Source: Bacteroidales bacterium
GTDB lineage: Bacteria > Bacteroidota > Bacteroidia > Bacteroidales > F082
Assembly (NCBI GenBank): GCA_023229245.1
Contig: JALNZU010000052.1
Span: 1 to 17,649 of the forward strand
Length of the DNA: 17,649 nucleotides
Direction of reading: 5' to 3'
Made by a program: the position numbers and the translations under genes. How positions within the stretch are numbered: the first letter of the stretch is position 1; each line of letters starts with the position of its first letter. The notes under the pieces were generated by a model. That model saw only the letters and a list, made by a program, of their open reading frames with translations, did no database searches and was not told the DNA's origin. This document shows, one piece after another, positions 9,391 through 16,218 of this stretch.

Positions 9391-11082
9391 TCAGGGCTTG
9401 ATAATGGATGCTTTCAGGGCTTCGATCTCCTTTTGTTGCGTGATAATATAAAGTGTTAGCTCCTCAATTTTTTCTAACAATTTGATCTGAAAACTACCTA
9501 ACTCAACCCCATCAAACTGCATGTCCTGTTCACTATCAATACCGGGTAAATGATGGTTCTGCGAAATAAAAGTTTCAAGTTCATCAAGTGATAATAGCTT
9601 GTAATTTTCATTGAAAACATGGTCTGCTCCAGAGTTGATCGTTACTTTAACTTCACGGGCATGAATACCTCCAGCTACTGTAAGCATAAAATCAGGATTG
9701 ATTGTTCCTATGCCAACTTTTCCATCTGACTTAATAACCATGGCTTGTGTCCAACTAATATTCGAATTGGCATTACCGGTAGTAGTAGTTCTAAAATACA
9801 TCCCCGAGCTTGAAAAATTAATGGCGTAGGCCGGTCCTTCCTTGGATCGGATTGTATTGATACCATTGTACCACGCATTGCTGTATATATTTTGGCTGCC
9901 TCCAATATGAAAGTTAATTGGCCGTCCATGAGGGCTATCCAAAGTCAACCTTTCATTAGGCGTACTACCTATACCCACATTCCCATTAAAATAGATGGCA
10001 CTCCCTTCGGGGCGCCAATATTCGACTCCACTACTGGGTACAGCCCAAACTCCGTCTCCACGTAAAAACTGTGTCTGACTCCCTGCAAGTACCGGCAAAC
10101 TGTATTCTTCATTAATAGTGATCTTCTCAGCTAATACTTCACCTGCAACATCTAAGGGTGCATGAGGAGTTGCAGTACCAATACCTACATTACCATTAAC
10201 ACCATTGATAAACATACGTGTGTGGGTAGTACCGGTTACAAACGATAAAGAATGATTTTGCGAACTAGTACCAATAACAGCTTGACCACCAGCCATTAAA
10301 ATACTACTTCTTTTGTTACTACCGGTGGCCTCAAGCAGTAAACTGGCATCATCGTACTGATCTGCTCTGATGTGTAACTTAGCCTGTGGATCAGTAATAC
10401 CTCCAATACCTACATTACCATTAACACCATTGATAAACATACGTGTGTGGGTAGTACCGGTTACAAACGATAAAGAATGATTTTGCGAACTAGTACCAAT
10501 AACAGCTTGACCGCCAGCCATTAAAATACTACTTCTTTTGTTGCTACCAGTAGCCTCAAGCAGTAAACTGGCATCATCGTACTGATCTGCCCTAATGTGT
10601 AATTTAGCCTGTGGATCGGTTACATTGCCAATACCTATTTTACCCGTGCTGTTTACACCATTGGATGGTCCCACAAACAGGGTTGGTTTGGTGGAGCCAA
10701 AACCAATCATCATTGAATGAGTCTGGCTGTTGATCAGTGGGTTGTCTATGTTAAAACCTACTCCAAATATCATTGCTGAAGAAGTATGAACTCTAACGAA
10801 CTGACCTAAAACCACTGAACTGCCTCCTTCGGCAAATACTCTATTACCAAACGCAAAAGATGCTGCTCCATTTGCCTCGGAATAAATTCCACCAGCAAAT
10901 GAATAATTACCCGTAGCTTGTGTATATCTTCCTATTGCACTTGGATACAAACCATTAGTCGTTGTACCATCGCAACTTATACATTGCCCATAACCTTGTT
11001 GCAGACCAGCGATAAGCAATAAAAAACCAACAGCAGCTTTTAGCATGCTGCGATTGAAATGATGTTGAATAAAATGTTTCAT
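9391..11082 (-). CDS. YadA-head / S74-like surface fibre protein
   Basis: This 563-residue protein has a signal peptide (about 1-33, ending GYGQ). Residues about 50-130 carry YadA-type head repeats (SFAGG, ASFAFG, SSVVLGQ), which form left-handed beta-rolls in trimeric adhesins. A series of GNVGIGT-type segments follows at about 148-152, 222-227, 297-302, 368-372 and 455-460, common in Bacteroidetes and phage fibre proteins. The C-terminus resembles the S74-like fibre end (VFNENYKLLSLDELETFI, then NHHLPGI) and closes with a coiled coil (about 530-558, KLLEKIEELTLYIITQQKEI). Residues 155-229 and 230-304 are a near-perfect duplication. Its ATG overlaps the stop of the upstream gene by 4 bp (ATGA), implying translational coupling. 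It is likely a trimeric surface fibre, and no toxin activity is evident. Self-cleavage as in true S74 peptidases is uncertain because the catalytic dyad is not clear here. Confidence 0.85.
   Translation of the reverse strand: MKHFIQHHFNRSMLKAAVGFLLLIAGLQQGYGQCISCDGTTTNGLYPSAIGRYTQATGNYSFAGGIYSEANGAASFAFGNRVFAEGGSSVVLGQFVRVHTSSAMIFGVGFNIDNPLINSQTHSMMIGFGSTKPTLFVGPSNGVNSTGKIGIGNVTDPQAKLHIRADQYDDASLLLEATGSNKRSSILMAGGQAVIGTSSQNHSLSFVTGTTHTRMFINGVNGNVGIGGITDPQAKLHIRADQYDDASLLLEATGSNKRSSILMAGGQAVIGTSSQNHSLSFVTGTTHTRMFINGVNGNVGIGTATPHAPLDVAGEVLAEKITINEEYSLPVLAGSQTQFLRGDGVWAVPSSGVEYWRPEGSAIYFNGNVGIGSTPNERLTLDSPHGRPINFHIGGSQNIYSNAWYNGINTIRSKEGPAYAINFSSSGMYFRTTTTGNANSNISWTQAMVIKSDGKVGIGTINPDFMLTVAGGIHAREVKVTINSGADHVFNENYKLLSLDELETFISQNHHLPGIDSEQDMQFDGVELGSFQIKLLEKIEELTLYIITQQKEIEALKASIIKP
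10180..10620 (-). repeat. 225-bp in-frame tandem duplication inside the fibre gene
   Basis: Two adjacent 75-codon units, about 10396-10620 and 10180-10395, encode the same residues from TDPQAKLHIRADQYDD to FINGVNGNVGIG. The nucleotide copies differ at only a few mostly silent positions (for example gctctgatgtgtaactt versus gccctaatgtgtaattt). The period of exactly 225 bp keeps the frame and adds one fibre module. Confidence 0.93.
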
Positions 11083-12530
11083 TGCTTTATAATTTTAAAG
11101 TTTTCGATATGCTTGCTTTCATTGTTTGAAACAGTGGCTATATACATTCCTGAAGGCAGATGCCGTATATCTATCTGGTTGACACCCTGATGTAACCGGT
11201 GTTCAGAAAGCATGATTCCACCCATATTGATGAGCTGCAGTGTGCAATCCTCACTCCTTGTTTGCACCAAGAGCTTGTCGGTAGCCGGCACAGGCCCAAG
11301 GCGCACTTCATTCCCAATAGCCATTTGCTCACTGCTGCCGGTAATCACATCAGTTAAACTGACTTTTAGTATGTAGCCATCCCCAGATGGATCCAATGGC
11401 TTTTGTTCACGAGCTCCACTAACTAAACATCCGCTATCAGAAGTAGCTAGCAGATCAATTAACCAATGATTTACGTCCATATGATACACTTTGCTGCCTT
11501 TGAGGTTGAGATTGGAATCAAAAAGATAAAAAGTTATATCCATTGGCATATAAAAATACTGGGATTCATGGGCTACAACCCAGATTAAGTCTTCATTTAT
11601 AAATCCCATACCCCTGAAATAGGGTATTTCCACTTTCCGATCATGATAAATGAACACATTTTCCCAAAGCTCAAAATCTGGAGAGTAAATACGCATTTCC
11701 AATCCCCTAACAAACTCATCTCCAACTTTAAACAACTTACTTGCCATTATAAAATTGCCATTCCGTAACCTTTCTACAGTTACAGGTGTTATAGTAAAAG
11801 AAGTTTCATTGGTAGGAAAATAACCACTGGTAAGGAAGTTAAAATCCAAATCAAACTTTGCCCATTCATACCAATTTTGTATGGTTAAAGACCCGCATAA
11901 ATAAAAGGCTGTGCTATCTTCGTTGAAAAATATAGTACTACCTTGAGAATAATCTTTGTATTGGTAATACAGTTTGTGTTGCAGGCGGTTGCCTGAAAAA
12001 TCATACTTGGCAAAAAATAATTGTTCTGTGTGTCCTTCAAGTGCAGTATCTATGATACCCTGTACTATGATTTCGTTCATAGGACTGATCAGATAGTTTT
12101 TTATAACGAAATTCGTGTTTGCATTTGTCACAGGCAGGCTGTCATATTTCTCGCCTACTAAACTTAAGTCGGGAGCAATTTCACGAAAGTAAAGCGTATT
12201 TGAATAGCGATACGATGTAGCAGGTGCAATATTCCCGATACACAATAAGTTGCCATTTTCCTTTGGCAAGATAAAGCATAAAAAATTAGCTGTATCTGTT
12301 TTTGAGTACCATTCTGATTGTATAAGCTCCCCTTCAAGGCTAATACGGTTTATATTCGAAAAAACGGTTTCCGGTGTGGATTTGTGACCAACAGCATAGT
12401 AGTTACCCTGGTGTTCAATAGTATGTCTCATAAATTCATGTCCATCTTCATCGCCAAGTACAATTTCAAAAGAATGCTGGGAATAAACAAACCGAAAGGA
12501 TAAGAGTAAAAAGAGCAAAAAGTATTTCAT
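11079..12530 (-). CDS. Secreted protein with T9SS type A sorting domain, function unknown
   Basis: This 483-residue protein starts at ATG 12530, where a signal peptide begins directly (MKYFLLFLLLSFRFVYSQ). An upstream in-frame ATG at 12605 would add 25 residues, overlap the preceding gene and bury the signal peptide, so it is rejected. The middle (about 25-400) is a beta-rich region full of aromatic residues with no motif I can assign; it could be a propeller-like fold, since it has repeated short statements of the FDLDFN, YDFSGN and DSNLNL kind. The last ~70 residues (from GPVPATDKLL, ending FKIIKQ) form a T9SS sorting domain. It starts 11 bp after the lipoprotein stop and overlaps the fibre gene start by 4 bp, so it is an internal gene of the operon. 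It is likely displayed on the cell surface. Confidence 0.85.
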   Translation of the reverse strand: MKYFLLFLLLSFRFVYSQHSFEIVLGDEDGHEFMRHTIEHQGNYYAVGHKSTPETVFSNINRISLEGELIQSEWYSKTDTANFLCFILPKENGNLLCIGNIAPATSYRYSNTLYFREIAPDLSLVGEKYDSLPVTNANTNFVIKNYLISPMNEIIVQGIIDTALEGHTEQLFFAKYDFSGNRLQHKLYYQYKDYSQGSTIFFNEDSTAFYLCGSLTIQNWYEWAKFDLDFNFLTSGYFPTNETSFTITPVTVERLRNGNFIMASKLFKVGDEFVRGLEMRIYSPDFELWENVFIYHDRKVEIPYFRGMGFINEDLIWVVAHESQYFYMPMDITFYLFDSNLNLKGSKVYHMDVNHWLIDLLATSDSGCLVSGAREQKPLDPSGDGYILKVSLTDVITGSSEQMAIGNEVRLGPVPATDKLLVQTRSEDCTLQLINMGGIMLSEHRLHQGVNQIDIRHLPSGMYIATVSNNESKHIENFKIIKQ

Positions 12531-12541
12531 ATAATTTTGTG

Positions 12542-13591
12542 TTAAAGTTCTACTGCCGCATCTCCATTCAAATAATGAATTTTGATGCCGTACTGAAATG
12601 AACATTCGTGATAATAATTAGTTGTCTCACGCAATAAATTCCAATCGCTTAAACCAAGCATTTTAGTTATGCAAATCAGGCTATACACAGACTCAAGACC
12701 TTCGTCTTCTTTTATTTTTTGATGTCCTAAATAGCGTAAAAAATTGAAATACGTGTTCATGGTATTGCGCTCCAAACAGAGATTAACCGGTCCTACTTCC
12801 TCAGAAGCACAAAATAGATAGTAATCAAAGCTATTGTCAAGCGGGTCATTGGGCCGACGAACATTGGGATCACCACCCTTTCTGTCTTTTAAAACCGGAT
12901 TAATCACGTAAAAGTTACTGGTCGGATCAGGTAAGCTGGCATTCATTGCCATCATGAGCTGTTCAGCAGCGTCTGAATCCATCAAGAACTCATCACAGCG
13001 ACCTTCCATTTCGCCATACCACCAATAATCCTCATCACCAAACGGTCCTTCAAGTACTGGCTGAGGTGGAATGTCGTCGGTTTTTTCGCCTGTAACCACA
13101 TTCACCGCAAAATGAATGTTTTCGGCTGTACCGGAGGCCTCTTGAAGGTTGATGAGCGCAAGGCCCTTTTGTTCAAAAGCAGAGCCATGATATACACTCC
13201 TTACTTCCTCAATCATTTGCTCATACTTAGCAATTAAGGCATTCATGCTTACTCGGCGGTTGCCGGTCAGTTCAAGGGTTAAATAAATAGTGTCCACCTG
13301 GTAGGTTTTGTAGAACTCATTTGGAAATCCATAGCTATAATTGAAGCAGGATTCCAGGTACCAAAGAGCGGAATCAACATCCATACTTTCATCATTTTTT
13401 AGGTTGGGATTACTTTTGTACACTTCAACCTTATCCAAAAACTGAAGTATGTCTTGGGTAACTTTCGTTTGAAACTCAATAGATACAGCATGTTGATCAT
13501 TTCCAACAGTAAGTTCTCTCTCTTTTGAGCAATTGATTAAAGACAGCAAGCCTAAAATCAACAAAATCGATAAAATTTGTAATTTTTTCAT
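12542..13591 (-). CDS. Putative lipoprotein, function unknown
   Basis: This 349-residue protein starts MKKLQILSILLILGLLSLINC. The LINC sequence makes Cys21 a likely lipidation site, so the mature protein should be membrane-anchored. No catalytic motif or named domain is evident. It is acidic and rich in Trp/Tyr in the middle (EDYWWYGEMEGRCDEFLM) and has several cysteines (about 87, 200, 260, 271, 307 and 329) that could form disulphides. It is the first gene of the same-strand series leading to the SpvB/Rhs gene and has an AT-rich leader upstream. In that context it may anchor or chaperone the surface-exposed products, which is inference from position only. Confidence 0.82.
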   Translation of the reverse strand: MKKLQILSILLILGLLSLINCSKERELTVGNDQHAVSIEFQTKVTQDILQFLDKVEVYKSNPNLKNDESMDVDSALWYLESCFNYSYGFPNEFYKTYQVDTIYLTLELTGNRRVSMNALIAKYEQMIEEVRSVYHGSAFEQKGLALINLQEASGTAENIHFAVNVVTGEKTDDIPPQPVLEGPFGDEDYWWYGEMEGRCDEFLMDSDAAEQLMMAMNASLPDPTSNFYVINPVLKDRKGGDPNVRRPNDPLDNSFDYYLFCASEEVGPVNLCLERNTMNTYFNFLRYLGHQKIKEDEGLESVYSLICITKMLGLSDWNLLRETTNYYHECSFQYGIKIHYLNGDAAVEL

Positions 13592-13884
13592 GGTATTTTT
13601 TTTTAAAAGGATTAAAATTATTTAATTTATTAGTAGTTTATTTACTACCCCTCTATACATTAATACCATTTCACCCCTAAATCTAACCACCTAAAATCGT
13701 TTTTTTTTGAAAAAAATTCAATTTAATTTTTAATATATTGAGTTCCAGTAATTTAAAATTTCATTTTTTTGAGATATTTTGATATATTTTTCTAAAGATC
13801 GGGTTAAAAGCTTACCTATGTAACAATTTTCCCAGGAAAAAAAGGCAACCAACAGCAGCCGGATTTAAAGGTTTTTTCCCTACT
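13592..13884. other. AT-rich intergenic leader upstream of the operon
   Basis: About 290 bp separate the operon's first gene from the doubtful ORF upstream. The stretch is very AT-rich, with several homopolymer A/T runs, and holds no plausible gene. A small inverted repeat, GTAGT-N6-ACTAC, lies around 13632-13647. The operon promoter is probably here, but I cannot find a confident Bacteroidetes -33/-7 pair (TTTG / TAnnTTTG). Confidence 0.45.
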
Positions 13885-14214
13885 TCAAGAATAAAGCGAT
13901 TTACTGTCAAATTCATCTGTGTTGCCGGAAAATGGATCAGACAAAGTAAGCAATGCAAGCTTTGCCTTTATACTGATCGACCGTACGATTAGATGTCTTT
14001 GTGCTGAGTATAAGCGTTTTGCAAAACAAACAAGCTTATCTGACAGGGCAAAATATGTCCTGTCGTGAAAAAAAGTAAACACCTCAGGTTTTTTCTCTTC
14101 ATTTGCCATCAGGTCTGTCAATATTTTTGAGCTATTGATCATGCTAAAAAAGAGTGGAAATCTGAATGAATATTGAAATAATATGACTGAAATGGCAACT
14201 GAAATATTTTCCAC
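13885..14214 (-). CDS. Doubtful small ORF (109 codons)
   Basis: An ATG-started frame runs for 109 codons, 37 bp downstream of the candidate immunity gene. It has no signal peptide, motif or family I recognise. The part from about residue 37 (MANEEKKPEVF... KLALLTLSDPFSG) looks more protein-like than the hydrophobic start. It may be a real orphan gene, a decayed fragment, or non-coding sequence that happens to be open. It is listed because nothing else occupies this stretch. Confidence 0.3.
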   Translation of the reverse strand: MENISVAISVILFQYSFRFPLFFSMINSSKILTDLMANEEKKPEVFTFFHDRTYFALSDKLVCFAKRLYSAQRHLIVRSISIKAKLALLTLSDPFSGNTDEFDSKSLYS

Positions 14215-14251
14215 CTAATAAAAATAGTTTACTTGTGGATTTAAGGTGCTT

Positions 14252-14608
14252 CTATAAAAAATGATCCTCAATAAACAACGTATATTCCTTGAGGATATTA
14301 CTGAGTTCCTCTTCCCCTTGATAATTTTCTGGTAAATGAGAAAAAGCTTGATATTGCCTTTTTAACTTCACAAGACTCTCTCTTTTTAAATTAAATCCAT
14401 TCTTTCTATTAACCACAATATCAAATCCTGGATTGTATATGATTTTTATTTCTTTAGCATTATGGAATGCATTTTCCGTAAAGACTAAATAATCTCCATT
14501 TTTAAACCCAAATTCTATTTCGCTTAAACGAAATCTATGTCTTCGAAAGAATGGCATTAAAATTCTCAGGGCTATAATTAAATAAGATTCTGTCCAAGTT
14601 AGTTCCAT
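14252..14608 (-). CDS. Candidate immunity protein for the upstream Rhs tip
   Basis: This 118-residue protein has no signal peptide and no clear membrane span. A basic patch (FFRRHRFRL) is followed by a mixed alpha/beta pattern and an acidic C-terminus (EEELSNILKEYTLFIEDHFL). No family is recognised. It starts 4 bp after the stop of the orphan Rhs cassette at 14613-15473, the usual position and spacing for a cognate immunity gene in polymorphic toxin loci. Its cytoplasmic character would fit a toxin acting in the cytosol. The role is inferred from context. Confidence 0.7.
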   Translation of the reverse strand: MELTWTESYLIIALRILMPFFRRHRFRLSEIEFGFKNGDYLVFTENAFHNAKEIKIIYNPGFDIVVNRKNGFNLKRESLVKLKRQYQAFSHLPENYQGEEELSNILKEYTLFIEDHFL

Positions 14609-14612
14609 AGCT

Positions 14613-15473
14613 TTATTTATAGATGATTAATGTCTTTACGATTCTTATATACGTAACTTTATAAACCCTGCTGTAATTATAGTTCTGAATGGTTGGCAAC
14701 TCAACTCCATGATAAAATGGGCTATAACCACTACGACCAGCATCGTAAATGTAATATTCAGCTTTAATTGTTTGTTCCATCCATATTTGGTTAAATTCTA
14801 TAGCTTTTGGATTTGGAATGTCTTTACCAGAATACGCAGGTAAATCATCAGGCCAACTCCGGCTTATTGTTTCACTATCTAATAACTTACCATATTGGTC
14901 AACTCTATTCTGAGGGCCTCCAATAACAGCACTATTATTTGGTTTTCCTGACCAAGGATTAATACCGGATTTTTTAGCAGCGACATAACCACCTACACCG
15001 CCTGCGATGCCCCCTATTGGAGCTCCTGTAATCATACCGTTCATACCTGCTTGGTGAGCTGCACTCACATCACCCGTCATTAGATATCCACCTGTAAAAC
15101 CTCCTGCATACCCACCAGCTGCACCTCCAATTACCGCCCCCCAACAGGCGGCATCAAGAAACACTCCTACTCCTGGCAATAATGCCGTAAATATAAACTC
15201 CCCATCAGGGTCAGTAAACACTAACGGATTATTCCATGCATAGCTATACCTGTTAAAACTCTGTGAGAAATCGGGTGCTTGTATGTAATTATCCGGTGAG
15301 AGCATGCGCGAAACCACGGGATCATACATCCTGCCGTTCATATTTATCAGGTTGAAGGCGTACAAATGCTCGTGACCGGTAAAGCCGATAACATCCCAGC
15401 TATACAGACTCACAAAGGGGTCTTCTATCCTAAGATAGTCACTAGTTATTTTATGTGTATACAACCAGCTCAT
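14613..15473 (-). CDS. Orphan Rhs-core fragment with unassigned C-terminal toxin tip
   Basis: This 286-residue product begins MSWLYTHKITSDYLRIE, unrelated to the Rhs scaffold. It enters the Rhs core at GFTGHEHLYAF (residues 30-40) and passes the core boundary motif SYAWNNPLVFTDPDGE (77-91). A Gly/Ala-rich hydrophobic linker follows (about 93-165), then a unique tip (about 168-286, from NPWSGKPNN). The tip contains SRSWPDDLPAYSGKD, NPKAIEFNQIW and YDAGRSGYSPFYHG, which I cannot assign to a toxin family. There is no signal peptide, no YD shell and no upstream scaffold, so it is a displaced tip cassette rather than a complete Rhs protein. It shares a 418/448-bp repeat with the neighbouring cassette. 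Transfer into the large Rhs gene by recombination across the core would create a functional toxin; this is inference from orphan rhs modules known elsewhere. Confidence 0.8.
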   Translation of the reverse strand: MSWLYTHKITSDYLRIEDPFVSLYSWDVIGFTGHEHLYAFNLINMNGRMYDPVVSRMLSPDNYIQAPDFSQSFNRYSYAWNNPLVFTDPDGEFIFTALLPGVGVFLDAACWGAVIGGAAGGYAGGFTGGYLMTGDVSAAHQAGMNGMITGAPIGGIAGGVGGYVAAKKSGINPWSGKPNNSAVIGGPQNRVDQYGKLLDSETISRSWPDDLPAYSGKDIPNPKAIEFNQIWMEQTIKAEYYIYDAGRSGYSPFYHGVELPTIQNYNYSRVYKVTYIRIVKTLIIYK

Positions 15474-15617
15474 TTGTTGTTTCTACGGCATTACCTGATT
15501 TAATAGGGTAAAGATAGAGTTTTTTGGGTTGTGTGTTGTTTAGGAGTAATTTTCTTAAGTTTTACAAACTCCGATTTAGGAGAAATTGCACTTTACACAC
15601 TTTTTGGGATAGTATCT
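15200..15617. repeat. Direct repeat copy B: Rhs core plus cassette 5' leader
   Basis: These 418 bp match 17001-17448 closely. They run from the DPDGE codons (ccccatcaggg) through the Rhs core and the shared MSWLYTHKIT start, to agtatct about 140 bp upstream of the ATG. Outside these limits the two loci are unrelated. The part 15237-15386 is also shared with the large Rhs gene, whereas 15387-15617 is shared only between the cassettes. The outer end (ttacacactttttgggatagtatc) resembles the terminus of an IS256-type element, but this is from memory of the general pattern and unconfirmed. Confidence 0.88.
15509..15516 (-). promoter_or_regulatory. Possible Bacteroidetes -7 element upstream of the orphan cassette
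   Basis: On the minus strand the sequence TATCTTTA lies about 36 bp upstream of the cassette ATG and differs by one base from the Bacteroidetes -7 consensus TAnnTTTG. The same octamer is conserved at 17340-17347 before the other cassette. No clear TTTG-type -33 box is found at the usual spacing, so this is weak support for a promoter. Confidence 0.22.
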
Positions 15618-15765
15618 GCTTACACGCTTACCTCAAAACCTGCTAAAAACCAAGCTGGACAGGGCAGGGGAAAAGAAAGCAAAAAAAGAATGGAAAAGCA
15701 AGAGGGATAAGGATTTGAGTCGATTTTATGCGATTATTGATAACTTTTCTAAAAACGACCTTTGA
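15613..15765 (+). pseudogene. Truncated plus-strand coding remnant next to repeat B
   Basis: A 50-codon open stretch begins right at the outer edge of repeat B (after TAG at 15610-15612) and ends at TGA 15763-15765. It reads YLLTRLPQNLLKTKLDRAG, then KKEWKSKRDKD and SRFYAIIDNFSKNDL. The composition looks like a genuine protein C-terminus. It has no start codon and its 5' part would lie inside the repeat, so it looks like a gene cut off when the repeat arrived. The family is not recognised. It converges with the lipoprotein gene that ends at 15783. Confidence 0.4.
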
Positions 15766-15782
15766 AAGTCTTGAAAACTGAC

Positions 15783-16208
15783 TTACGGATAAGAGATGTT
15801 ATAATTCATCGCCTTTAAATCTTCTATACTCAAATCAAGCCGTTTCAATATTTTGTAATGAACCCGAATACTGTCCCATTGTTCATTTTCATAAACAGTA
15901 TTGTCTATAAAATGCACGGACAAAGTATCAGCAGGCAATTTTTTTAGGTTTTCCTCCCAAGAAATTTTGGAATCAAAATAGCAGCTTTTACCTACACTTG
16001 CCTTTTGTAAAGCCGGTTTTGATGCGGGCAGGGTAGTGTCGGGATATTGCGTTGCGGAATATTCATCTGCCAACAAAATACGGATTTCGGCAGAGGAATT
16101 GTTTGTAACAATAATCCTGTAAAATTTATCCACGAATGGTGGTTTTTCGCAGGCATTGGCACATAAAACAATAGTGGCAAAAGTTAATATTATCATATTT
16201 TTCATCAT
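15783..16208 (-). CDS. Putative lipoprotein, candidate immunity protein for the zincin tip
   Basis: This 141-residue protein has a short hydrophobic signal followed by a cysteine (MKNMIILTFATIVLCANAC, Cys20), consistent with a lipoprotein although the lipobox is imperfect. The mature part is beta-rich (YRIIVTNNSSAEIRILLAD) and ends ILKRLDLSIEDLKAMNYNISYP. I recall similar endings in small Bacteroidales lipoproteins of unknown function; a database search would have to confirm this. It starts 10 bp after the stop of the HEYGH cassette, the typical position of a cognate immunity gene. A periplasm-facing lipoprotein would fit protection against a protease that acts in the envelope. That role is inferred. 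Confidence 0.75.
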   Translation of the reverse strand: MMKNMIILTFATIVLCANACEKPPFVDKFYRIIVTNNSSAEIRILLADEYSATQYPDTTLPASKPALQKASVGKSCYFDSKISWEENLKKLPADTLSVHFIDNTVYENEQWDSIRVHYKILKRLDLSIEDLKAMNYNISYP

Positions 16209-16218
16209 TCAAGTATTT

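Noticed and set aside
9708..9929. Minus-strand 73-codon ORF inside the fibre gene
   Set aside because: It is out of frame within a clear coding sequence, with no recognisable features.
10180..10620. CRISPR-like or diversity-generating repeat
   Set aside because: There are only two 225-bp in-frame coding copies with mostly silent differences and no spacers, reverse transcriptase or adenine-biased variation, so this is a simple tandem gene duplication.
12531..12605. Upstream ATG at 12605 as start of the T9SS gene
   Set aside because: It would overlap the lipoprotein gene by 64 bp and put 25 residues before a clear signal peptide; ATG 12530 fits better.
13592..13884. Terminator or regulatory RNA in the AT-rich spacer
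   Set aside because: A/T runs and one 5-bp inverted repeat are present, but there is no GC-rich stem followed by a T-run and no recognisable RNA fold.
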